Assembly: GCA_005777415.1 (NCBI GenBank)
Contig: SXMI01000059.1
Coordinates: forward strand, 1 to 7,334
Length of the DNA stretch: 7,334 nucleotides
Reading direction: 5' to 3'
DNA from: Actinomycetota bacterium
GTDB taxonomy: Bacteria; Actinomycetota; Acidimicrobiia; Acidimicrobiales; Microtrichaceae
The first letter of the stretch is position 1, and each line of letters opens with the position of its first letter. Below the pieces are notes generated by a model, which was not told the origin of the DNA, searched no databases, and worked only from the letters and a program-made list of their open reading frames with translations. Positions 1 to 5,513 of this stretch are shown here, piece after piece. The position numbers and the translations under genes were made by a program.

Positions 1-165
1 CACGTGGCACCAGTGGCACGACGAGTAGCCGACCGAGATCAACATCGGCCGGTCCGACCGCCTCGCCTCGTCGGCGGCCTCGTCCCCCCACGGGTACCAG
101 TCCACGGGGTTCTCGGCGTGCTGCCGGAGGTACGGGCTGGTCTGGTCGGCCAGGCGGTTCACCAT
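1..165 (-). CDS. DUF255/YyaL-like thioredoxin-domain protein, N-terminal fragment
   Basis: The first 55 codons of a gene run leftwards and leave the window. The visible protein has the hallmark start of the DUF255 family (bacterial YyaL, eukaryotic SPATA20): an N-terminal SPYLRQHAENPVDWYPW block at residues 10-26, then SVGYSSCHWCHV at 44-55 with the thioredoxin-like CxxC at C50 and C53. Family members are usually several hundred residues long, with a thioredoxin-fold N-terminus and an (alpha/alpha)6-barrel C-terminus; their biochemical role is not established. The ATG at 165-163 is the only possible start, because an in-frame TAG lies four codons upstream (177-175). That same TAG begins a TAGCGT hexamer 6 nt from the ATG, and there is no Shine-Dalgarno, so the mRNA is probably leaderless. 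The gene is divergent from the dehydrogenase at 299. Family assignment is confident; the rest of the protein is unseen. Confidence 0.93.
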   Translation of the reverse strand, partial: MVNRLADQTSPYLRQHAENPVDWYPWGDEAADEARRSDRPMLISVGYSSCHWCHV

Positions 166-171
166 GTCGGC

Positions 172-177
172 ACGCTA
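172..177 (-). promoter_or_regulatory. -10 hexamer for the DUF255 gene (leaderless)
   Basis: TAGCGT on the minus strand is followed by 6 nt and then the ATG at 165. This fits the actinobacterial TAnnnT -10 consensus with transcription starting at or next to the start codon. A CGGCAC half-site (168-173), matching the arms of the nearby palindromic repeats, overlaps it. The promoter call rests on position and on recurrence of the motif across the window. Confidence 0.6.
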
Positions 178-193
178 ACCCGCGGCATCCACC

Positions 194-277
194 GTGCCGT
201 CGGCACGTTCCCGGGTGCGTCGTGCCGTCGGCACGTTCCCGGGTGCGTCGTGCCGTCGGCACGTTCCCGGGTGCACG
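194..277. repeat. Three 28-bp direct repeats, each with a 13-bp palindrome
   Basis: Units begin at 194, 222 and 250. The first two are identical over 28 bp, and the third matches over its first 25 bp. Each unit opens with the perfect palindrome GTGCCG-T-CGGCAC (194-206, 222-234, 250-262) and also contains CCCGGG. The phase continues: an isolated GTGCCG sits at 278-283, exactly 28 bp after the third unit's start, two bases before the -10 of the dehydrogenase. An isolated CGGCAC at 168-173 overlaps the -10 of the DUF255 gene. The array fills the divergent promoter region and covers both expected -35 zones, so an operator array for a dimeric regulator is plausible. A neutral minisatellite is the alternative. 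Confidence 0.9.
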
Positions 278-285
278 GTGCCGGG

Positions 286-291
286 TAGCGT
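286..291 (+). promoter_or_regulatory. -10 hexamer for the SDR gene (leaderless)
   Basis: TAGCGT is followed by 7 nt and then the ATG at 299, with no Shine-Dalgarno between. It lies two bases after the last GTGCCG half-site of the 28-bp repeat array, so a protein bound there would contact RNA polymerase directly. Confidence 0.6.
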
Positions 292-298
292 CCCGGCC

Positions 299-1048
299 AT
301 GGACTGCACGCTCGAGGGCAAGGTGGCGCTGGTGACCGGGGCGTCCCGGGGGATCGGCCTGGCGATCGCGACCGCGTACGCCCGTGCGGGGGCTTCGGTG
401 ATGCTGTCCTCCCGCAAGGCCGACGCGCTGGAGGCGGCCGTCGCCGGCATCGAGCCGGCCCCCGGTGCCGAGCTGGCCACCTTCGCCGCGAACGCCGGCG
501 ACCCCGAGGCGGCGGCGGCCTGCGTGGCGGCCTGCGTGGAGCGGTTCGGCCGCGTGGACGTGCTGGTCAACAACGCCGCCACGAACCCCTACCTGGGGCC
601 GATGATCGACATCGACCTGCCGCGGCTGGACAAGACCTACGACGTCAACCTGCGGGGGGCGTTCGTGTGGACCCAGGAGGCCTGGCGCCGGTCCATGCAG
701 GAGCACGGTGGGGTGGTGGTGAACATCTCCTCGATCGGCGGGCTGTCGGTGGAGACGGCGATCGGTCACTACAACGTGACCAAGGCCGCCCTCATCCACC
801 TCACCCGGTCCCTGGCCAAGGACCTGGCGCCCGGCGTGCGCGTCGTGGCGATCTGTCCGGGCCTGGTCAAGACCGACATGGCCCGGGCGCTCTGGGAGCC
901 GAACGAGGACGGCGTCGCCCGGATGGTGCCCCTGCAGCGGTTGGGGGAGCCCGAGGACATCGCCGCCGCCGCTGTGTTCCTGGCGAGCGTGGCCGCTTCG
1001 TGGATCACCGGCACGACGCTGGTGGTCGACGGCGGGATGCTGCTGTGA
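299..1048 (+). CDS. SDR-family NAD(P)-dependent oxidoreductase (FabG-like)
   Basis: A 249-residue classical short-chain dehydrogenase/reductase of normal family length. The Rossmann cofactor motif TGASRGIG is at residues 13-20 and NNAA at 91-94. The catalytic tetrad is complete: N117, S145, Y158 and K162 (YNVTK). The end, ITGTTLVVDGGMLL, is typical. R39 at the end of strand 2 (MLSSRK) suggests a preference for NADP(H); this is inference. The substrate cannot be read from sequence: annotation pipelines would call it 3-oxoacyl-ACP reductase or a DHRS4-like carbonyl reductase, and neither is proven. The ATG at 299 was chosen because the SDR fold starts 6 residues later and a TAGCGT box precedes it; GTG or ATG codons further upstream would translate the repeat array. 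The gene converges on the VOC gene with only 12 bp between stops. Its promoter carries the 28-bp repeats, so regulation shared with the DUF255 gene is possible. Confidence 0.92.
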   Translation: MDCTLEGKVALVTGASRGIGLAIATAYARAGASVMLSSRKADALEAAVAGIEPAPGAELATFAANAGDPEAAAACVAACVERFGRVDVLVNNAATNPYLGPMIDIDLPRLDKTYDVNLRGAFVWTQEAWRRSMQEHGGVVVNISSIGGLSVETAIGHYNVTKAALIHLTRSLAKDLAPGVRVVAICPGLVKTDMARALWEPNEDGVARMVPLQRLGEPEDIAAAAVFLASVAASWITGTTLVVDGGMLL

Positions 1049-1060
1049 GCGGGCGTCCCG

Positions 1061-1897
1061 TCAGCGGGCGGTGGAGCTGACGACGAGCCGGGTGCCGCAC
1101 ACGGACTCGACCACCCAGCGGCCCTCGGCCACCTTCGTCGCCCCCGGGACCGTGGCCGGTTCGTCGAAGCTGAAGTAGAGGTGGCGGAGCCGGCCCGGTC
1201 GGCCGTCCAGCCACCCGGCGAGGTCCCCGTGAACCGCCTCGAGCAGGCGGAGTCGACCCGGGCCACCCCAGGAGAGCTCCACCCAGTGGTTCCCGTCCAC
1301 GGCGGCCCCGCTCGCCGTCACCCGGCCGCCGAGCACGTCACGGAACAGCACGAGCGCACCGGGCAGGTCGGCCACCGCGTGCACGACCCGGCCGAGGGCG
1401 GCGATGGGATGGTCGAAGGGCAGCAGCGGGAACCCCTCGGGCGGGTCCTGCTCCGGGGGTGCGGCCACGGAGTTCTCGGCCACCTGCACGACGATCCCGT
1501 GGGCCTCGGTCGGGTGGACGAACGCCTCCATCCAGGTGGGGTCGTGGCGGTCCTCGCCGACGACGCCGATCCCGGCGGCGGCGAGCGCGTCGATCGTGGC
1601 CTGCAGGTCGGGCACCGTGAAGGTCAGGTGGTGCGGGCCCGGCCCCGACCGGTCCAGGAACCGTCGGAGGAAGTCGGCGCCGGACTCGGGGTGGATGCCC
1701 TCGATCACGAACCCGTTCGCGAACCGCAGCTGCGTCCAGCCGAACCCTGCGCTGACCCCCCGGTCCCGGTAGCGGCCGCCGAGGGCGTCGGCGAACACGG
1801 GCCACGGGTCGGTGATCTGCTCGACGGCGATGGCGATGTGGTCGAACGAGACGGCGGCGGGGTTCGGGGTGGTGTCGCCTGGTGCCGCTGCGCTCAT
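1061..1897 (-). CDS. Two-domain VOC (glyoxalase/epimerase-like) protein
   Basis: A 278-residue protein made of two vicinal-oxygen-chelate modules. Module 1 (about residues 17-141) starts DHIAIAV and resembles methylmalonyl-CoA epimerase: candidate metal ligands are H20, E66, H90 and Q138 (GIVVQVAE). Module 2 (about 168-274) starts VVHAVADLPGALVLFRDVLGG, with possible ligands H173, E220 and H239. The usual C-terminal acidic ligand is missing, because the end reads TRLVVSSTAR, so module 2 may be structural or degenerate. Family members include epimerases, glyoxalases and ring-cleaving dioxygenases; I cannot name the substrate. It is the second gene of an operon, 36 bp downstream of menE, and has a proper Shine-Dalgarno (GAGGAA), unlike the first genes of transcripts here. 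Co-transcription with menE suggests a link to CoA-ester or quinone chemistry, but that is inference only. Confidence 0.88.
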   Translation of the reverse strand: MSAAAPGDTTPNPAAVSFDHIAIAVEQITDPWPVFADALGGRYRDRGVSAGFGWTQLRFANGFVIEGIHPESGADFLRRFLDRSGPGPHHLTFTVPDLQATIDALAAAGIGVVGEDRHDPTWMEAFVHPTEAHGIVVQVAENSVAAPPEQDPPEGFPLLPFDHPIAALGRVVHAVADLPGALVLFRDVLGGRVTASGAAVDGNHWVELSWGGPGRLRLLEAVHGDLAGWLDGRPGRLRHLYFSFDEPATVPGATKVAEGRWVVESVCGTRLVVSSTAR

Positions 1898-1900
1898 CGG

Positions 1901-1906
1901 TTCCTC
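1901..1906 (-). promoter_or_regulatory. Shine-Dalgarno of the VOC gene
   Basis: GAGGAA on the minus strand, 3 nt before the ATG at 1897, with a second GAGGAG at 1915-1910 slightly further upstream. It fixes the VOC start and marks the gene as an internal operon cistron, in contrast to the leaderless-type starts elsewhere in the window. Confidence 0.65.
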
Positions 1907-1933
1907 GGGCTCCTCGGTGTGGTGCAGTGGCGC

Positions 1934-3100
1934 TCAGCCGGCCCGGCCGTCGTCGGTCGGCGCCGTGCGCAACCGGTACCTCTCGATCTTGCCAAGCGAG
2001 GTCCGGGGGAGCGAATCGCGGAGCTCGAGCTCGCGGGGTGCACAGGCTGCGGGCAGTACGGCCCGCACGGCCTCGCGCAGCGACTCGAGGCTCGGCGGCC
2101 GACCCGCATCGGTGGGGACGACCACCGCCACGACCCGTTGCCCCCACTCCGGGTCGTCACGGCCGACCACTGCCACCTCGGCCACACCTACCACCGTGCC
2201 GATCGCCGCCTCGACGGGATCGGGCCACACGTTCTCGCCACCCGTCACGACGACGTCGTCGGCCCGCCCGGCCACGCTGAGTCGCCCGGTGTCGGGGTCC
2301 ACCGTCCCCAGGTCGCCGGTGCGGAACCATCCGGCCCCGTCCGCCGGCAGGGTGCCGTCCCGGTAGCAGCGCATGAGCGACGGGGTCCGGAGCTCGATCG
2401 GTGCAGGTTCGCTCCAGTGCGAACCGGGCGCGCCGACCGTCCGGACCGAGACGCCGTTGATCGCCAGACCGTCGTAGACGACCCCGCCGAAGGTCTCGGT
2501 GCACCCGTAGGTCGCCACGGTGTTGGCGGGGCGGTCCGCCGGTGGTGCGGACCCGCCCAGCAGGATGCAGCGCCACCGGGTGTCGTCGATGCGGCCGAGG
2601 ACGGTGGGCACGAGCGAGACGTGCGTGCACCCCCGCTCCGGGGCCGCATCGACCACTGCGGGTTCGGGCCGGGGGACCACCTCGAGTCCGGCGCCGGTGA
2701 TGATCGCCCGGGTCAGGACCGAGAACCCCCCGACGTGGTGCAGCGGCAGGCAGGCCAGCCAGCGGACGTCCGCCGCCACGCCGAGTGCCGTGGCGGTCGC
2801 GAACGCCGCCGCCTCCAGCCCGTGGTGGGTGTGGACGGCGGCCCTCGGGGACCCGGTCGTGCCGGAGGTGCACACGACGACGGCGTCGCCGTCCTCGACG
2901 GGGAGTCCGTCGTCGAGGTCGCGGGTGCCGGCCTCGTCGATCAGTCGGCCCGGACGGGCGGCGGCCAGGAGCGCCCGGCGATGCGGCGCCGGGTCGTCGG
3001 GCGCCAGGGGCAGCACGGCGTCGCCGGCCTCCCAGATGTCGAGCACGGTGCGGAGGAACGGTTCGCCGCCGGGGAGCGCCACGGCGACGAGCTCAGGCAC
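1934..3100 (-). CDS. menE: o-Succinylbenzoate-CoA ligase (MenE)
   Basis: A 388-residue member of the acyl-adenylate-forming ANL superfamily, short as is usual for actinobacterial MenE. It converts o-succinylbenzoate, ATP and CoA to OSB-CoA in menaquinone synthesis. Visible motifs: P-loop TSGTTGSP at residues 78-85, LPLHHVGG at 118-125, YGCTE at 198-202, TGD at 261-263, GRADD at 278-282, TGGEN at 286-290, and the adenylation lysine K371 in PRTSLGKIER. The P-loop lysine that normally follows the proline is arginine (R86), a conservative change. The start is GTG at 3100; it is the only ATG or GTG start after the in-frame stop at 3130-3128, and GGGAG lies 7 nt upstream. The specific MenE call rests on fold plus the neighbouring menA, menH and menD; another aryl- or acyl-CoA ligase is the alternative. 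It heads an operon with the VOC gene and is divergent from the PH-domain gene. Confidence 0.87.
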   Translation of the reverse strand: MPELVAVALPGGEPFLRTVLDIWEAGDAVLPLAPDDPAPHRRALLAAARPGRLIDEAGTRDLDDGLPVEDGDAVVVCTSGTTGSPRAAVHTHHGLEAAAFATATALGVAADVRWLACLPLHHVGGFSVLTRAIITGAGLEVVPRPEPAVVDAAPERGCTHVSLVPTVLGRIDDTRWRCILLGGSAPPADRPANTVATYGCTETFGGVVYDGLAINGVSVRTVGAPGSHWSEPAPIELRTPSLMRCYRDGTLPADGAGWFRTGDLGTVDPDTGRLSVAGRADDVVVTGGENVWPDPVEAAIGTVVGVAEVAVVGRDDPEWGQRVVAVVVPTDAGRPPSLESLREAVRAVLPAACAPRELELRDSLPRTSLGKIERYRLRTAPTDDGRAG

Positions 3101-3122
3101 GACGGCGCTCCCGATGTGGCAT
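3093..3122 (-). CDS. Possible 9-codon leaderless upstream ORF overlapping menE
   Basis: On the minus strand an ATG at 3122-3120 lies exactly 7 nt after the TACCGT hexamer (3135-3130), the same geometry as the leaderless starts of other genes here. It opens a nine-residue ORF, MPHRERRRA, ending in TGA at 3095-3093. The ORF overlaps the first 8 nt of menE in another frame and contains the menE Shine-Dalgarno GGGAG. If translated, it would load ribosomes that terminate on the menE start, favouring coupled re-initiation. The four arginines could alternatively slow translation. It is too short for statistical support and could be chance. Confidence 0.3.
   Translation of the reverse strand: MPHRERRRA
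3108..3112 (-). promoter_or_regulatory. Shine-Dalgarno of menE
   Basis: GGGAG on the minus strand, 7 nt before the GTG at 3100. It supports that start, and implies that menE, unlike its divergent neighbour, is translated from a short leader of about 20-25 nt if transcription starts after TACCGT at 3135-3130. Confidence 0.5.
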
Positions 3123-3129
3123 CGGCGTC

Positions 3130-3139
3130 ACGGTAGCGT
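3130..3139. promoter_or_regulatory. Overlapping divergent -10 hexamers, menE / PH-domain gene
   Basis: The ten bases ACGGTAGCGT hold TAGCGT on the plus strand (3134-3139; 8 nt before the GTG at 3148) and TACCGT on the minus strand (3135-3130; serving menE). The two hexamers share the TA at 3134-3135, so polymerase should be able to occupy only one direction at a time. The same arrangement recurs between menH and menD. Confidence 0.55.
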
Positions 3140-3147
3140 CGTCCTCT

Positions 3148-3702
3148 GTGGATCGACCGGTCACCGGAGCTGACGGAGCTGACGGTGCTGACGGTGCTGA
3201 GCGATCCGGCCGTTCCGGGGAGCGCGCTGCTGAATCGCTCACGCTGCGCTCCGGCGCCCCCGGCCTCGCCCTGGCCGTGATCGCGCCGCTCGCCGCCATC
3301 GCCCTCGTCGGGTTCCGGGTCGCCACCGAGGGCCTCGCCGCCGGTCCGGAGGATCCGGTCCCGCCGGTGGTGCTGGCCGTCGCCACGGTCGTCGCCGGTC
3401 TGGTGCTCGGCTGGCGCGCCGCCACCCAGCGCGCCGACCTCGACCCGAGCGGGATCCGTTGCCGCAACCTCGTCGTCGGTTTCGAGGTCGACTGGGACCT
3501 GGTGGACTCGGTCGTCGTGCACCGGCGCGGGCCGGTGCAACTGGTGGAGCTGCACCTGTCGCACCTGCGTCGGCACCACCGCCTGGGTGCCGCCACGCGG
3601 TTCGCCGGCGGCGACGCCGAGGCCCTGGCGGGCCGTCTGGCGGCCCACCCCCGGGTGGCCGAGCGGCTGGTGGTCGACGAACCCGACCGACCGACGCCGT
3701 AG
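3148..3702 (+). CDS. Two-TM PH-domain-like membrane protein
   Basis: A 184-residue protein starting at GTG 3148, 8 nt after a TAGCGT hexamer. In order: a low-complexity hydrophilic N-terminus with GAD triplets (residues 7-18); two hydrophobic segments at about 39-58 and 72-91 joined by an acidic, proline-containing loop; then a C-terminal soluble domain at about 96-172. That domain contains DLDPSGIRCRNLVVGFEVDWDLV, the pattern of small bacterial PH-like domains (bPH_6 type: 'D..GlrvRn....v.W..V'). Both termini are probably cytoplasmic, by the even number of TM segments. Function is unknown. Its place 12 bp before menA suggests a membrane-associated role near the MenA step, or just promoter sharing. 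From memory, small PH/TM proteins also sit beside men genes in mycobacteria; I could not check this. The family call is moderate and the gene itself is confident. Confidence 0.8.
   Translation: MDRPVTGADGADGADGAERSGRSGERAAESLTLRSGAPGLALAVIAPLAAIALVGFRVATEGLAAGPEDPVPPVVLAVATVVAGLVLGWRAATQRADLDPSGIRCRNLVVGFEVDWDLVDSVVVHRRGPVQLVELHLSHLRRHHRLGAATRFAGGDAEALAGRLAAHPRVAERLVVDEPDRPTP
3167..3200 (+). repeat. 9-bp coding tandem repeat (GAD triplets)
   Basis: About 3.7 copies of a 9-bp unit, GAGCTGACG or GTGCTGACG, with starts at 3167, 3176, 3185 and 3194. It encodes repeated Gly-Ala-Asp in the N-terminal tail of the PH-domain protein. The unit is a multiple of three, so copy-number change would lengthen or shorten the tail without a frameshift. 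Confidence 0.85.
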
Positions 3703-3705
3703 GCT
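3700..3705 (+). promoter_or_regulatory. -10 hexamer for menA, built on the upstream stop codon
   Basis: TAGGCT starts with the TAG stop codon of the PH-domain gene and lies 9 nt before the menA GTG at 3715. No Shine-Dalgarno is visible in the 12-nt gap. menA may therefore have its own leaderless transcript in addition to readthrough from the upstream gene. Confidence 0.5.
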
Positions 3706-3714
3706 CGCGGGGCC

Positions 3715-4656
3715 GTGTCCGACCCGCCGACCCCTCGCGCCGCCGACCGGCCGTCACCCGACTGGCGGACCTGGGTCCTGGGCGCCCGGCCCCGCACGCT
3801 GCCCGCGGCGGTGGCCCCGGTGCTGGTCGGGACCGCAGCCGCCGCCGGGCCGTCCTCCGAGGGGGCGTTGCGCGGCCTGACGGTGTGGGTGGCGCTCTGT
3901 GCGCTCGGTGTCGCCGTCTTGGTGCAGGTGGCGACCAACTACGCCAACGACTACTCCGATGGCGTCCGGGGCACCGACGACCCGGGCGAGCGGGTGGGCC
4001 CGCCCCGTCTGGTGGGCAACGGGCTGGCCACGGCGGGACAGGTCAAGCGCGCCGTCGTGGTGGCCTTCGCCCTGACCGCCCTGTGCGGGTTGCCGCTGGT
4101 GGTGTTCGTCGAGCCCTGGCTGGTGCTGGTCGGCCTGGCGGCCATGGCGGCCGGCTGGTTCTACACCGGCGGGTCCCACCCCTACGGCTACGCCGGGTTC
4201 GGCGAGCTGTTCGTCTACGTCTGCTTCGGGCTGGTGGCCACGGTGGGCTCGACCTACGTGCAGATCGAACGGGTCCCGTGGATCTCGGTCGTCGCAGGCG
4301 TCGCCGTCGGCTCGTTCGCCACGGCCCTGCTCGTCGTCAACAACCTGCGCGACATCCCCGGCGACACCCGGGCGAACAAGCGCACGCTGGCGGTGCGGCT
4401 GGGGGACCAACGCACCCGCGTGCTCTACGTGGCGCTGATGGTGCTGCCGTTCGTGCTGATCCCCGTGGTGGCGGGCGCCGGTGGCCGGCCCCTCGCCGCT
4501 CTGGGCCTGGTCGGTGTCGTGCTCGCCCGCCGTCCGGTGATCACGGTGCTGGCCGGCGCCGTCGGACCGGGCCTCATCCCGGTGCTCGCCGACACGGGTC
4601 GGGTGCAGTTGGTGACCTGCGTGCTGGTCGCCGTCGGGTTGTTCGTCGGCGGCTGA
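3715..4656 (+). CDS. menA: 1,4-Dihydroxy-2-naphthoate polyprenyltransferase (MenA)
   Basis: A 313-residue UbiA-family integral membrane prenyltransferase. It attaches the polyprenyl tail to DHNA, with loss of CO2, to give demethylmenaquinone. The first aspartate-rich motif is NYANDYSDGVRGTDD, with N78, D79, D82 and D88; the second is NNLRDIPGDTRANKRTLAVRLG, with N209, N210, R212, D213, D217 and K222. Both are characteristic of MenA and bind Mg2+ and the prenyl diphosphate. WVLGARPRTLPAAVAPVLVG at the N-terminus is the usual family opening. Multiple hydrophobic helices follow throughout. The GTG start is set by the TAGGCT box and by the distance to the conserved opening. Length fits the family (about 290-310). 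It is preceded by the PH-domain gene (12 bp) and converges on menH with 8 bp between stops. Confidence 0.95.
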   Translation: MSDPPTPRAADRPSPDWRTWVLGARPRTLPAAVAPVLVGTAAAAGPSSEGALRGLTVWVALCALGVAVLVQVATNYANDYSDGVRGTDDPGERVGPPRLVGNGLATAGQVKRAVVVAFALTALCGLPLVVFVEPWLVLVGLAAMAAGWFYTGGSHPYGYAGFGELFVYVCFGLVATVGSTYVQIERVPWISVVAGVAVGSFATALLVVNNLRDIPGDTRANKRTLAVRLGDQRTRVLYVALMVLPFVLIPVVAGAGGRPLAALGLVGVVLARRPVITVLAGAVGPGLIPVLADTGRVQLVTCVLVAVGLFVGG

Positions 4657-4668
4657 CGGGTCCGTCAG
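4653..4668. repeat. Palindrome containing both convergent stop codons
   Basis: CTGACGG-GT-CCGTCAG is a perfect 7-bp inverted repeat with a 2-bp centre, spanning the menA stop (4654-4656) and the menH stop (4667-4665 on the minus strand). As RNA it could form only a small hairpin (about 6 bp with a 4-nt loop) and it lacks a T-tract, so evidence for a bidirectional terminator is weak. Confidence 0.6.
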
Positions 4669-5507
4669 GCGGGGGTGTCGTCGAGCGCTCCCCGGACCAA
4701 CGTCGTGGTCGCCTCCGGGGCCTCGAGGTGGGCGGCATGACCCGCGCCCGGAACGGTCTCGCTGCGCCCGCCGAGGCAGCGGCCGAGCCGAACGCCCACC
4801 TCCAGGAATCGCTCGTCGTGTTCGCCGGTCAGGATGAGGGCGTCGCCGAGGACGCCCTGGTCCCGCCGCTCGGCGAGGGCCGACCACAGCGGTGGCATGC
4901 TCCCCGTGCCGGCGTGGCGGAGCGACGCCGCCAGACCCTCGACGGTGTTGGCGCGGCGCTGACGGTCGAACCGGGCCCACTCGGGGAGCCCGGCGAACAG
5001 GTCCAGACCCAGCCACCAGTCCAGGAAGGCGTCCAGCCCCTCGGCCTCGAGGCGGCGGGCGCGCTCCTCGTCCTGGGCCCGCCGAGCGGCCCGGGCGTCC
5101 GGCCCCTCGATCCCGGCGGTCGCCCCGATGGTCACGACCCGGCGGATCCGCTCCGGGTGGGCCGACAGCCAGGCCAGTCCGATCCGGCCGCCCATCGAGT
5201 AGCCGAGGACGTCCACCTGCACGTCGGGGTCGAACCGCTCGCGCACCGTCGTGTGGAGCAGGTCGGCGGTCTCCTCCACCGATGCGGCCCCCGCATCGGT
5301 GGACTCGCCGTGGCCGGGGAGGTCGACGGCCAGCAGGTGTCGGTCCCGGCCGAGGTCCTCAGCGAGGAGTCCCCAGCACCGTCGGTTCTGGGTGAACCCG
5401 TGGAGCAGCACCAGCGGTGGACGACCGGTGTCCTCGCCGACCAGTTCGGCGGCCAGGACGCGCGGCGCCGATCCGGCTCCGGCGTCACCCCCCGTGGCTG
5501 TTCCCAC
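4665..5507 (-). CDS. menH: SHCHC synthase, alpha/beta hydrolase (MenH)
   Basis: A 280-residue alpha/beta hydrolase. MenH eliminates pyruvate from SEPHCHC to give SHCHC, the step directly after MenD. Visible features: oxyanion strand LLHGF at residues 34-38; DLPGHGES at 62-69; nucleophile elbow GYSMGGR with S104 and R108; the lid segment GATAGIEGPDARAARRAQDE followed by FLDWWLGLDLFAGL, which parallels E. coli MenH; D231 in GEHDERF; H257 in GAGHAAH. The triad is therefore S104-D231-H257. The start is GTG at 5507, 6 nt after a TACGGT hexamer; the upstream in-frame extension to 5657 would run antisense through the menD start and has no conserved content. It is convergent with menA and divergent from menD (26 bp between starts). 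A generic hydrolase is the alternative, but position and lid make MenH likely. Confidence 0.85.
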   Translation of the reverse strand: MGTATGGDAGAGSAPRVLAAELVGEDTGRPPLVLLHGFTQNRRCWGLLAEDLGRDRHLLAVDLPGHGESTDAGAASVEETADLLHTTVRERFDPDVQVDVLGYSMGGRIGLAWLSAHPERIRRVVTIGATAGIEGPDARAARRAQDEERARRLEAEGLDAFLDWWLGLDLFAGLPEWARFDRQRRANTVEGLAASLRHAGTGSMPPLWSALAERRDQGVLGDALILTGEHDERFLEVGVRLGRCLGGRSETVPGAGHAAHLEAPEATTTLVRGALDDTPA

Positions 5508-5513
5508 GACCCC

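Noticed and set aside
194..298. Upstream extension of the SDR gene (GTG at 194 or other starts inside the repeats)
   Set aside because: It would translate the palindromic repeat array and the -10 hexamer; the SDR fold begins right after the ATG at 299.
1049..1060. CGGG-CGT-CCCG mini-hairpin between the SDR and VOC stops as a terminator
   Set aside because: A 4-bp stem with no T-tract is too weak to call.
1181..3136. Very long plus-strand reading frame opposite the VOC gene and menE
   Set aside because: It is low-complexity, arginine/glycine-rich and without recognisable motifs: the usual antisense shadow of high-GC genes. menE and VOC motifs on the minus strand are clear.
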